DNA from: an uncultured Clostridia bacterium
GTDB lineage: Bacteria > Bacillota > Clostridia > Oscillospirales > Ruminococcaceae
Assembly: GCA_947589215.1 (NCBI GenBank)
Contig: CANQCL010000002.1
Coordinates: 62,001 to 126,000 of the forward strand
Reading direction: 5' to 3'
DNA length: 64,000 nucleotides
Shown here in pieces: positions 33,551 through 42,590 of this stretch. The translations under genes were made by a program, and so were the position numbers. Each line of letters starts with the position of its first letter. Positions within the stretch are counted from its first letter, which is position 1. The notes beneath the pieces were generated by a model. That model saw nothing but the letters and a program-made list of their open reading frames with translations. It had not been told where the DNA came from and did not search any database.

Positions 33551-34616
33551 TTTTGTTTTTATCCTTTCCTTTTATTTTAGGAACATGATTTAAAGTGAAT
33601 TCATAAAACTCGTCAAGGTCGTAGGAATGTTCTTTTTCTTTACCTTTATTACCTTTATTCTTTGAATTATTTTTTTTAGCTTTAGCGTCATGAATATTTA
33701 CCTCGTCAATAGTAAATATCTTATCGTTTGCCCAACTTGTGATAATTTTATTTATATATGGGAAAGATAGCTTGTTTATCTGGTCAACGCACTTTTCATA
33801 TGCAAGCTGGATCATATCAATATCAAAACCTAATTCTGTCCACGAGCTTATATATTCTTTTTGTTTTTTTGTAGGGTTTGTTGTAAGCCCAAAAATCTTT
33901 GCTACCTTGTTTTCAATTTTGTGTAGCTTCATTAATTTTATGATTTCAGCCTCAACCTGACGGTATGAAGTAATATCCTGCTCAAACCAAGATTCAGCAA
34001 TGCTCTCAACGTATCTGATACTTGCTTTGCCGATATCTTCGCAGTATTGAACTAACATAAGAACCGATGCAACAGGGAAACCGTAATTTTCTACTAAATT
34101 TATATAACCGCATTGCTCAGAAAATCTTAAATTCCTTTTTAATATAACTTCAAGCTGAGAAAACATTTCTTTTATTTCTTTTTGACTGTTTACAATATCA
34201 GCTACGTCCTTTGAGGAATATTTAACATGGCTTTTCTTTTCAAGAGACTTATCACTAGGATTTTCAGCCGGAAGTATAGAAATCGTTTCAGAATTTGTTG
34301 CTGGCGAAATATCTGACGAACTGCTATTAGTTGAAGTATGTATGGGTTTAATTTCTTTGTTTTTTAAAACTGTTACGTTCAGAACTGAAAAAATCTCTGC
34401 CTGACTCCAGTAAACAATGGCGTCGTCTATAATGTCGGTTGAAATACCTGTGGCATCGCTTATATCTTCAGATATTATTTCATTTTTATCACTAGATAAA
34501 ATAAATAACAGTACCTTTAAAAAATCACCGCTGCACAGCTTTATATGCTTTGAAACTACATTGTAGGGAACGGTAAAGAATTGTCCCCAGTTTTTTCTCT
34601 CTATTTTATACTTCAT
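33543..34616 (-). CDS. DnaD/DnaB-like replication initiation protein with two DnaD domains
   Basis: 357 residues from ATG 34616 (MKYKIERKNWG), placed after GAGGTG. Further in-frame upstream sequence has no ribosome binding site. The N-terminal winged-helix region (~1-110) is followed by a Ser/Asn-rich linker and two DnaD-type domains (~130-215 and ~225-300, the second ending with FPYINKIITSW, the usual YxxxIxxxW-like motif). A lysine-rich tail follows. It probably binds DNA and helps bring the helicase loader encoded next to it. Confidence 0.88.
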   Translation of the reverse strand: MKYKIERKNWGQFFTVPYNVVSKHIKLCSGDFLKVLLFILSSDKNEIISEDISDATGISTDIIDDAIVYWSQAEIFSVLNVTVLKNKEIKPIHTSTNSSSSDISPATNSETISILPAENPSDKSLEKKSHVKYSSKDVADIVNSQKEIKEMFSQLEVILKRNLRFSEQCGYINLVENYGFPVASVLMLVQYCEDIGKASIRYVESIAESWFEQDITSYRQVEAEIIKLMKLHKIENKVAKIFGLTTNPTKKQKEYISSWTELGFDIDMIQLAYEKCVDQINKLSFPYINKIITSWANDKIFTIDEVNIHDAKAKKNNSKNKGNKGKEKEHSYDLDEFYEFTLNHVPKIKGKDKNKNE

Positions 34617-34708
34617 CTTGCACCTCAAAATAAAATTCAGCGAAAAAGTCTTTGGCTGATAAATAAAATAATACAATATATTTTTTTATCCGACATTAAT
34701 TATAATTA

Positions 34709-34737
34709 AGTATAACACAGAAAAAAATCATTTGCAA
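34709..34737 (-). promoter_or_regulatory. Sigma-A promoter of the DnaD-like/helicase-loader pair
   Basis: Minus strand: TTGCAA (34737-34732), a 17-nt spacer and TATACT (34714-34709). Confidence 0.65.
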
Positions 34738-34759
34738 TTCAAAATATTGATAAATTGAC

Positions 34760-34788
34760 TTGAAATAACTGTTATTGTATGATATAAT
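34760..34788 (+). promoter_or_regulatory. Sigma-A promoter of the miaB-mutSL block
   Basis: TTGAAA (34760-34765), a 17-nt spacer and TATAAT (34783-34788), 31 nt before the miaB start and divergent from the replication pair. Confidence 0.8.
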
Positions 34789-34819
34789 ACACTATATATA
34801 AATAAAAGGGAGCTTTATT

Positions 34820-36205
34820 TTGGAAAAAAAGTCTATATGTTGTGTTAATAATAATTTTTCGATTGATGATCTCAAACGATTAATTTTAGATATTTACGGG
34901 GATAAAACTCCGCTTTGCTATTTACATTCTTTCGGCTGTCAGCAGAATGCCACCGACGGCGAAAAGCTTAAAGACTTGATCTCAAAAATCGGGTATGAGT
35001 TTACTGAAAACACCGAAAACGCTTCGCTTATTATACTGAATACCTGTGCTGTAAGAGAACACGCAGAGGACAGAGTTTTCGGAAATATAGGCAGATATAA
35101 GCGTTTAAAGAAGGAAAGACCGAATACCGTTATTTGCATATGCGGCTGTATGGCACAGCAAAAGCATATTGCGGAAAGAATAAAGCAAAACTATCGTCAG
35201 GTAGATTTGGTATTCGGCACTTTTGCTTATAATCAGTTTTATGAAATGCTTTATGAGGTATTAAAAACCAAAAGCAGAGTTTTTAACATAACTGAGCAGG
35301 AAAGCGATATCAATGAAAACTTAAAACAGCTAAGGGATAGTAGTTTCAAGGCGTCGGTTCCTATTATGTATGGATGTAACAATTTCTGCACATATTGTAT
35401 AGTGCCATATGTAAGAGGCAGAGAGCGTTCAAGGACTGTAGAGGCAGTTTTTGACGAAGTATCAGGCTTAGTAAGAGAGGGCTACAAGGAAATAACTTTG
35501 CTCGGTCAGAATGTAAATTCATACAGCTATGGTTTTCCAAAGCTTTTGAGAAAGCTGAATACAATTGAGGGCGATTTCAGAATTCGCTTTATGAGTTCAC
35601 ACCCCAAAGACGCATCGAATGAGCTTATAGACGCGATACTTGAGTGCAATAAGGTCTGCAAGCATTTACATCTTCCTATGCAGTCGGGCTGCGACAGAGT
35701 TTTAAAAGAGATGAACCGAAAGTACACTGTTGAAGAATATGCGAAAATTATTGATTATGCACGAAGCAAAAAGCCGGATTTTTCTTTCACAAGCGATATA
35801 ATTGTAGGGTTTCCCGGCGAGACATATAAGGAGTTTTGCGAGACTAAGGAAGCTGTAAAGAGATTCAAATTTGATAATATATATTCATTTGTCTACTCAA
35901 AAAGAAGCGGTACTAAAGCTGCTTTGATGGAGGATAATATAAGCAGCAAGCAAAAGGGCTTGTGGCTAAGAGAGCTTTTACTCGAACACAGAGAAGTCAA
36001 TGTTGAGTGGATGTCACGTTTTGTCGGCAAGACATTAAGGGTTTTGGCTGACAAAGAGGGAAGAACCTCAGACCAGCATATTCAGGGAAGAAGCGATGAA
36101 AATATTATTGTCGAGTTTATCGGCAGTAAAGATCTTATTGGCAGCTTTGTTGATGTAAAGATAGTTAAGGCAATGAACTGGGCTCTGCTCGGTGAAATTG
36201 TTTAA
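34820..36205 (+). CDS. miaB: tRNA-2-methylthio-N6-dimethylallyladenosine synthase MiaB
   Basis: A 461-residue radical-SAM methylthiotransferase acting on i6A37 of tRNA. Three N-terminal cluster cysteines (40, 76, 110) lie in SFGCQQN, NTCAVRE and CGCMAQQ. The radical-SAM triad is C186-x3-C190-x2-C193 in YGCNNFCTYCIVPYVRG. A C-terminal TRAM domain follows (~390-461). It starts with TTG 34820 after AAAGGGAG. miaA, which makes its substrate, is downstream in the same block. Confidence 0.96.
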   Translation: MEKKSICCVNNNFSIDDLKRLILDIYGDKTPLCYLHSFGCQQNATDGEKLKDLISKIGYEFTENTENASLIILNTCAVREHAEDRVFGNIGRYKRLKKERPNTVICICGCMAQQKHIAERIKQNYRQVDLVFGTFAYNQFYEMLYEVLKTKSRVFNITEQESDINENLKQLRDSSFKASVPIMYGCNNFCTYCIVPYVRGRERSRTVEAVFDEVSGLVREGYKEITLLGQNVNSYSYGFPKLLRKLNTIEGDFRIRFMSSHPKDASNELIDAILECNKVCKHLHLPMQSGCDRVLKEMNRKYTVEEYAKIIDYARSKKPDFSFTSDIIVGFPGETYKEFCETKEAVKRFKFDNIYSFVYSKRSGTKAALMEDNISSKQKGLWLRELLLEHREVNVEWMSRFVGKTLRVLADKEGRTSDQHIQGRSDENIIVEFIGSKDLIGSFVDVKIVKAMNWALLGEIV

Positions 36206-36229
36206 TAAATATGATAAAGGAGATTTTTT

Positions 36230-36640
36230 ATGACTGTTATTGAAATGGCAAGAGAACTAGGAAAAGCATTGCAGGAGGACGAAAGATACAAGAAATATCA
36301 AGAGGCAAAGGTAAAGAACGATAAAGACGTCGAGTTACAAAATATGATAGGCGAATTTAACGTTAAGAGAATGCAGCTTAATCAAGAGATGCAGAAAAAA
36401 GAAAAAGACGCAGATGCAATGAAACGTCTCGACAGCGAGTTAAAAGAAATTTATAACAAGATTATGGCAAACCCCAATATGGCAGAGTTTACATCAGCAC
36501 AGGAAAAGGTCGAAAAGCTAATAAACTCGGTAAACTTTATTATCAGTTCTGCTGCTAACGGAGAGGATCCTATGACCTGTCCTGAAGAACAGCCTGCAAG
36601 CTGCGGCGGCAGCTGTTCGACCTGCGGAGGATGTCATTAA
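36230..36640 (+). CDS. YlbF/YmcA (RicF/RicA) family protein with Cys-rich tail
   Basis: 136 residues. A mostly helical YlbF-family domain (1-108) is followed by a tail with five cysteines (117, 125, 129, 132, 135), ending CSTCGGCH. In Bacillus the YlbF, YmcA and YaaT proteins form a complex bearing Fe-S clusters that affects RNA processing, competence and sporulation, and ymcA sits right after miaB as here. The tail cysteines may bind a metal or cluster. The family assignment is firm; equivalence to RicA or RicF specifically is not. Confidence 0.85.
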   Translation: MTVIEMARELGKALQEDERYKKYQEAKVKNDKDVELQNMIGEFNVKRMQLNQEMQKKEKDADAMKRLDSELKEIYNKIMANPNMAEFTSAQEKVEKLINSVNFIISSAANGEDPMTCPEEQPASCGGSCSTCGGCH

Positions 36641-36672
36641 ATTAAAAAGTAGGAAAAGGGAAGTGAGTTCAA

Positions 36673-39282
36673 GTGAAATTAGCCGATATTGATGTGTCGA
36701 AGCTATCTCCTATGATGCAAAAATATGTAGAAATCAAAAAGAATTATAAAAATCACATTGTTTTTTATAGGCTGGGTGATTTTTATGAAATGTTTTTTGA
36801 TGACGCTATTGTTGTGTCTCGTGAGCTTGAACTTACCTTGACCGGTCGTGACTGCGGCTTGGAGGAGCGGGCTCCGATGTGCGGAGTTCCTCACCATGCC
36901 TGCGAAACATACATAAAAAGGCTTATTGATAAGGGATTTATGGTTGCTATTTGTGAGCAAACAGAGGATCCTTCTCAGGCAAAGGGACTTGTTAAAAGAG
37001 AAATTGTAAGAGTTGTAACTCCCGGAACGCTTATTGAAAGCAGTATGCTTGATGAAACGCAGAACAACTATATATGCTCGATTTATTATAATGACAGTGA
37101 AATATCGCTCTGTCTTACCGATATTTCAACAGGCGAAGTGCATCTTTATCTGTTCACAGACAGAAATGCAGTTTCTGACGCTGTAAACGAGCTTTCAAGG
37201 TTTGAGCCTGTTGAGGTGTTAATGAACGACAACGTGCTGAAACTTAAAGAGGTAACGTCTTTTATAAAAGAGAAGCTTAAAGCAAGCGTTTCAATTCTCG
37301 ACGACAAGGATTTTGATATTTCAGCTAACAGAGAGGTTGTATGCGAGCAGTTTTCTGTAACTGATTTATCTAAGCTTTCTGTCAATGTTGATAGCATTGA
37401 AGCAAATGCTGTTAGCGGTTTGTTTAAATACATATACGACACTCAAAAGGCTTTAATAGGCAGATTTACCAATATCATAAGACACGAAAACGATCCTTTG
37501 ATGATATTAGGTCTAACGGCAAGAAGGAACTTAGAGCTTACCGAAACCTTGAGAAACAAAGAAAAGAAAGGCTCACTGCTTTGGGTACTTGATAAAAATA
37601 AGACATCTATGGGCAAAAGGCTTTTAAAGACGTTTATTGACCAGCCTTTGACTAATCCTGCAAAAATAATTCAAAGGCTTGACGCTGTTGAACAGCTTGT
37701 AAAAAATCCTGTTGTTCTAGGTGATTTAAGCGAGGATCTAGCAGGTGTTTATGACATTGAGCGTCTTATGACAAGGGTAATGTATAAAACTGCAACTCCC
37801 AGAGATTTAAAAGCATTGTCTGCAACAGCCGAAAGGCTCCCTGAAATAAAAAGGCTTTTGTCAAACTTTTCTGCTAAACTTTTGGTTTCGGAAAATGAAA
37901 AAATTTCTACCTTAGAGGATATTGCAAATCTGATTGAAAACTCTATAGTTGACGAGCCTCCTGTAAACACTAAAGACGGCGGAGTTATAAAAGATGGCTT
38001 TAACAAAAATTTGGACGAGCTTCGCAATATAATTCACGGCGGAAAAAGCATTATTGAAAATATAGCCGAAAAGGAACGGGAAAGAACGGGAATCAAAACC
38101 TTGAAAATCGGTTATAACCGTGTGTTTGGATATTATATTGAAGTAACTAAATCAAACATTGATCTAGTTCCTGAAAGCTATATCAGAAAGCAGACTCTTA
38201 CAAACTGCGAAAGATACATAACTGAAGAACTTAAAGACGCTGAAAATACCATACTCGGCGCAAACGATAAAGTCATCTCATTAGAGCAGGAAATTTTTAT
38301 TGAGGTTAGAGATTATATTGCCAAACAGCTTACAGTTGTTCAGGAAACTGCATCTGCCATTGCATTAATTGACGTTTTAGCGTCTTTCGCAACAGTTGCT
38401 ACGGCAAACAACTATTCTAAGCCGGAGATTGCCATTGACGGCGTCATAGATATTAAAAATGGCAGACATCCTGTTGTCGAATTGATGCAAAAGGACGAGA
38501 TGTTTGTTCCGAATGACGCTTATTTAGACTTGACGGAAAACAAAATGAGTATAATTACAGGTCCGAATATGTCGGGTAAATCCACTTATATGAGGCAGAT
38601 AGCGCTTATTACTCTTATGGCTCAGATAGGCTCTTTCGTGCCTGCTGATTATGCCAAAATCTCAGTTGTAGATCAAATTTTCACAAGAGTAGGCGCATCT
38701 GATGACCTAACTTCAGGTCAGTCGACGTTTATGGTCGAGATGAGCGAGGTTGCTGAGATCGTTAAAAATGCAACGCAGAACAGCCTTGTTATTTTAGACG
38801 AGGTCGGCAGGGGAACATCGACCTTTGACGGTATAAGCATTGCAAGAAGCGTTGCGGAGTTTATTTCCGGTTCTAAAAAGTTGGGCTGTAAAACCCTGTT
38901 TGCAACCCATTACCACGAGCTTATTGAACTTGAAAATGAGTTAAGCGGTGTAAAGAATTACAGCGTTGCGGTTAAGCGAACTGCTCAGGGAATTAAGTTT
39001 CTGAGAAAAATAGTAAGAGGCGGAGTAGACGAAAGCTATGGAATTGAAGTTGCAAAACTAGCAGGGCTTCCTGCTAAGATAATAAACCGTGCCAATGAAC
39101 TTTTGAAAGGATTTGAAGAAGAAAGCAACAATACAAAGGTATCAGTGCAAGGTGATATGCAGATTGGTATGGACGATATTAATGAAAAAATTGTAATAGA
39201 AAAGCTAAGAAAAACAAACATTGATGAAATGAATGACGAGGAACTAAGGTTCTACATAAAGGATATTTTGAAATATATTTAG
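36673..39282 (+). CDS. mutS: DNA mismatch repair protein MutS
   Basis: 869 residues, full length. The mismatch-sensing motif GDFYEMF gives Phe37 and Glu39. The connector, lever and clamp domains follow, then the ATPase with Walker A GPNMSGKST (630-638), LVILDEVGRGTSTFDG and the FATHYHEL segment. It starts with GTG 36673. It binds mispairs and recruits MutL, encoded 20 nt downstream. Confidence 0.97.
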   Translation: MKLADIDVSKLSPMMQKYVEIKKNYKNHIVFYRLGDFYEMFFDDAIVVSRELELTLTGRDCGLEERAPMCGVPHHACETYIKRLIDKGFMVAICEQTEDPSQAKGLVKREIVRVVTPGTLIESSMLDETQNNYICSIYYNDSEISLCLTDISTGEVHLYLFTDRNAVSDAVNELSRFEPVEVLMNDNVLKLKEVTSFIKEKLKASVSILDDKDFDISANREVVCEQFSVTDLSKLSVNVDSIEANAVSGLFKYIYDTQKALIGRFTNIIRHENDPLMILGLTARRNLELTETLRNKEKKGSLLWVLDKNKTSMGKRLLKTFIDQPLTNPAKIIQRLDAVEQLVKNPVVLGDLSEDLAGVYDIERLMTRVMYKTATPRDLKALSATAERLPEIKRLLSNFSAKLLVSENEKISTLEDIANLIENSIVDEPPVNTKDGGVIKDGFNKNLDELRNIIHGGKSIIENIAEKERERTGIKTLKIGYNRVFGYYIEVTKSNIDLVPESYIRKQTLTNCERYITEELKDAENTILGANDKVISLEQEIFIEVRDYIAKQLTVVQETASAIALIDVLASFATVATANNYSKPEIAIDGVIDIKNGRHPVVELMQKDEMFVPNDAYLDLTENKMSIITGPNMSGKSTYMRQIALITLMAQIGSFVPADYAKISVVDQIFTRVGASDDLTSGQSTFMVEMSEVAEIVKNATQNSLVILDEVGRGTSTFDGISIARSVAEFISGSKKLGCKTLFATHYHELIELENELSGVKNYSVAVKRTAQGIKFLRKIVRGGVDESYGIEVAKLAGLPAKIINRANELLKGFEEESNNTKVSVQGDMQIGMDDINEKIVIEKLRKTNIDEMNDEELRFYIKDILKYI

Positions 39283-39302
39283 CGAACGGAGCGTACCATA
39301 AT

Positions 39303-41249
39303 ATGCCAAAGATTAACGTATTGACAAAGGAAGTTGCCGAGCTGATAGCGGCAGGCGAGGTAATTGAACGTCCATCGTCTGTTATAAAGGAGCTTTTGGA
39401 AAATTCAATAGATTCGGGTGCCAATGTTATAACCGTCGAGATAAAAAACGGCGGTCGTACATATATGAGGGTCACTGATAACGGCTGCGGAATCAATCCT
39501 GAGGATATTCCTACTGCTTTTTTGCGGCACGCCACAAGTAAAATAACGTCAAAAAGCGATTTAGATAAAATTCTTACTCTTGGATTTCGAGGAGAGGCTC
39601 TGGCGTCTATTTGCGCTGTGTCAAAAACAGAGGTTCTTTCAAAGGTTATAGATCAAGAATACGGAACGCATTATGTAATTGAAGGCTCAGAGGAAAGGGT
39701 CAATGAAAGATCCGGCTGTCCTAACGGTACGACTATAGTTATTAGAGATATATTTTATAATGTTCCAGCAAGGCTTAAATTTCTTAAAAAGGATGTTACC
39801 GAAGGAAACGCTGTTTCTGCTGTAGTTTCAAAGCTTGCATTATCTCACCCTGAGATATCCTTTAAGCTTATTCGGGATAATAAGACAGAGCTTGTAACAG
39901 CAGGAGACAGAAAACTCTTTTCTGCAATATATTCGGTGTTCGGAAAGAGCTTTGCAAGCTCCCTTATTCCTGTAGATTACTCTTATAACGGGATAACCGT
40001 AAATGGGTATACTGTAAAGCCTCTTGAGGCAAAGGCTAAAAGAACCTTTCAGAATTTTTTTATTAACAATAGATATGTGAAATCAGTAACTTGTATGGTT
40101 TCGCTTGAGGAGGCATATAAAAATCAAATTATGACAGGGAAATTTCCTGCCTGCGTACTGTGTTTGAATATACCTCCCAATCTTGTTGATGTCAATGTGC
40201 ATCCTGCGAAAATTGAGGTAAAGTTTTCAAACGAGAAAATGGTATATGAAAGCGTCTATTTTGCTGTCAAGAACGCACTTCTTCAAGATGCTTCTCCTAA
40301 GGAGCTTGAGCTTGAGAATAAAAAGCATTTTACAAACAGTGAACTTCATCAGCTTATGAATACCAACAGCGGAGTTCAGACAACACTGAACTCTAAGCGG
40401 GAATTGGCTGACGGCGTTAATAAAACAGATAAATTTACCATAAAAACATATTCAAAGCCCGAAGAAGAATTTTATTGTGTTGAAGCGCCTAAGGCTGAAT
40501 ATTCCACTGAAACAGATACTTATAATAAAGATAACGACATTTCTAAACTTAAACCTGAAGAACCAAGAGATTTAGACGATTTTAAGTTTTTAGATAGTTC
40601 TTCCTTTGTTAAGAAAGAGCCTAAATCAGAGACTGTTGTTACTGATAATTCAGATAATGAGGATAACGAGTTTTCAAAATCAAAGCCATTAGTTATCGGC
40701 GAGATTTTTAACACTTATATTATTGTTGAAAAGGATAGTGATATGTACCTTTTTGACAAGCACGCCGCACATGAGAGATATATATTTGAAAAAATCAAAA
40801 GCGAAGCAGATAAACTCGATTCGCAGATGCTTTTTGAGCCGGCGGACGTTTTGCTGTCATATGATGAATATGATGCAATAATATCAAATATTGAGACTGC
40901 AAGACAGTTTGGATTTATTTTAGAAGATGCCAATGCTCCTAGTATTAAAGTATTGGGCGTTCCGGTGGTTATTGAGGATACAGACCCTTCAGATATAATT
41001 TCAGAGCTTGCGCATAATTTCTTAGAGCATAAACAGAATCCTAATTTATCGCTTTTTGACGAGCTTTACCACTCTATAGCCTGCAAAGCTGCAATAAAGG
41101 GTAATATAAAATCAGATAAAATAGAGCTTCAAAGTCTAATTGATAAGATATTTGGCGATGAAAATATTAGATACTGTCCTCACGGCAGACCTGTGTTTAC
41201 AAAAATCTCAAAAAGGGAAATCGAAAAGCAGTTCAAACGCATTGTGTAA
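39303..41249 (+). CDS. mutL: DNA mismatch repair protein MutL (endonuclease-competent)
   Basis: 648 residues. The GHKL ATPase domain (1-~330) shows VIKELLENSIDSGA, DNGCGI and GFRGEALASI. An acidic linker (~340-460) leads to the C-terminal dimerisation domain. That domain keeps the nuclease motif DKHAAHERYIFE (485-496, form DxHA-x2-E-x4-E) and the CPHGRP motif, so it should nick DNA itself, as expected where MutH is absent. Confidence 0.97.
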   Translation: MPKINVLTKEVAELIAAGEVIERPSSVIKELLENSIDSGANVITVEIKNGGRTYMRVTDNGCGINPEDIPTAFLRHATSKITSKSDLDKILTLGFRGEALASICAVSKTEVLSKVIDQEYGTHYVIEGSEERVNERSGCPNGTTIVIRDIFYNVPARLKFLKKDVTEGNAVSAVVSKLALSHPEISFKLIRDNKTELVTAGDRKLFSAIYSVFGKSFASSLIPVDYSYNGITVNGYTVKPLEAKAKRTFQNFFINNRYVKSVTCMVSLEEAYKNQIMTGKFPACVLCLNIPPNLVDVNVHPAKIEVKFSNEKMVYESVYFAVKNALLQDASPKELELENKKHFTNSELHQLMNTNSGVQTTLNSKRELADGVNKTDKFTIKTYSKPEEEFYCVEAPKAEYSTETDTYNKDNDISKLKPEEPRDLDDFKFLDSSSFVKKEPKSETVVTDNSDNEDNEFSKSKPLVIGEIFNTYIIVEKDSDMYLFDKHAAHERYIFEKIKSEADKLDSQMLFEPADVLLSYDEYDAIISNIETARQFGFILEDANAPSIKVLGVPVVIEDTDPSDIISELAHNFLEHKQNPNLSLFDELYHSIACKAAIKGNIKSDKIELQSLIDKIFGDENIRYCPHGRPVFTKISKREIEKQFKRIV

Positions 41250-41276
41250 CATCAGCTTAATTAAGGAGAGTTTTAA

Positions 41277-42218
41277 TTGGCAAAGCAACCTATTATCGTA
41301 GTCGTCGGACCGACTGCCACAGGTAAAACTGCATTAGCTGTTGAATTGGCAAAGCTATATAACGGTGAAGTTATTTCTGCCGACTCTATGCAAATTTATA
41401 AGGGTATGGATATACTTACCGCAAAGCCGACTGAAGTAGAGAAACAGGGTATAAGACATCATCTTATGGACTTTTTAGAGCCTGAGACCGATTTCAGCGT
41501 TGCCGACTATGTAAAGCTTGCAAACATAGCAGTTGATGATATATCAAGCAGAGGAAAGCTTCCTGTGCTTGCTGGAGGAACTGGGCTTTATATAAACTCG
41601 CTTATTGACAATATAAAATTTGATGATACAACAGGTGATAAAGAATATCGTGAAAGACTTTTATCTGTTGCTAAGGAGAAAGGAAACCATTATCTTTGGC
41701 AAAGGCTTTTAGATGTTGATGAGAAGTCTGCGTTGGCTGTTCACGAAAACAATGTTTCGAGAGTTATAAGGGCACTGGAGGTCTATGAAAAAACAGGGGA
41801 GAAATTATCTGAGTACAAAAAATCCAGTCGTCTTGAGGAGTCGAGATTTGTGCCTGCAATGATAGGTTTGACATTCTCAGACAGGCAATTGCTTTATGAC
41901 AGAATAAATGAAAGAGTAGATACTATGATTGCAGACGGTTTAGTCAACGAGGCAAAAGGTATTTATTGTAGCAGAAATCTTAATACTGCACATCAGGCGA
42001 TCGGATATAAGGAGCTTATTCCTTATTTTGAAGGACAAGCTTCGCTTGAGGACTGTATAGAAAAAATTAAGATGGAAACAAGGCGTTACGCAAAGCGCCA
42101 GCTTACTTGGTTTAGGCGAGATAAAAGAATTAACTGGATTGAAGTAGATAAATATAAAAATATTGAAGAAATTTCAGAAAAAGTAAAAAAATATATAGCC
42201 ATTTGTATAAAAATGTGA
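41277..42218 (+). CDS. miaA: tRNA dimethylallyltransferase
   Basis: A 313-residue enzyme adding dimethylallyl to A37 of UNN-reading tRNAs. The P-loop is GPTATGKT (11-18), ISADSMQIYKGMDI contains the catalytic Asp, and LAGGTGLYI and AIGYKEL are also diagnostic. It starts with TTG 41277, 8 nt after AAGGAGAG. It makes the substrate for MiaB, encoded at the front of the block. Confidence 0.96.
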   Translation: MAKQPIIVVVGPTATGKTALAVELAKLYNGEVISADSMQIYKGMDILTAKPTEVEKQGIRHHLMDFLEPETDFSVADYVKLANIAVDDISSRGKLPVLAGGTGLYINSLIDNIKFDDTTGDKEYRERLLSVAKEKGNHYLWQRLLDVDEKSALAVHENNVSRVIRALEVYEKTGEKLSEYKKSSRLEESRFVPAMIGLTFSDRQLLYDRINERVDTMIADGLVNEAKGIYCSRNLNTAHQAIGYKELIPYFEGQASLEDCIEKIKMETRRYAKRQLTWFRRDKRINWIEVDKYKNIEEISEKVKKYIAICIKM

Positions 42219-42224
42219 TATAAT
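42196..42224 (+). promoter_or_regulatory. Possible hfq promoter at the miaA 3' end
   Basis: TAGCCA (42196-42201), a 17-nt spacer and TATAAT (42219-42224). The -10 is perfect, the -35 weak. It would give a ~90-nt leader before hfq. Confidence 0.35.
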
Positions 42225-42317
42225 ATTAATATATTTTATCAGTAATTAGTAATTTCATATTACTTTGCTTTAAAATTCAACAGAATTTTAAGTTCTTAAA
42301 AGAAAGGAAGATATAAT

Positions 42318-42554
42318 ATGAACAAAGCAATGAATTTACAGGACGTATTTTTAAATCAGGCAAGAAAAGAGAAAGTTCCTGTAACAATCTTTTTAGTGAA
42401 CGGATTTCAGTTTAAGGGATTAGTTCACGGCTTTGACAGCTACATTGTCATTTTAGAGTGCGACGGAAAACAGAATGTAGTTTATAAGCATGCAATTTCA
42501 ACAATTGTTCCTTCAAAAACAATTAATCTGCTTGATTCTAATAGTGACAATTAA
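42318..42554 (+). CDS. hfq: RNA chaperone Hfq
   Basis: A 78-residue Sm-fold hexamer subunit that binds small RNAs and A-rich RNA. Sm1 is [19 protein letters not shown]-like and Sm2 is [12 protein letters not shown]. The N-terminal [12 protein letters not shown] is typical. The miaA-hfq order is widely conserved. The AGAAAGGAAG site lies 8 nt before ATG. Confidence 0.96.
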   Translation: MNKAMNLQDVFLNQARKEKVPVTIFLVNGFQFKGLVHGFDSYIVILECDGKQNVVYKHAISTIVPSKTINLLDSNSDN

Positions 42555-42590
42555 ATTTAGTTTGTTTATTTATTTGAGGTTGTTATCAAA

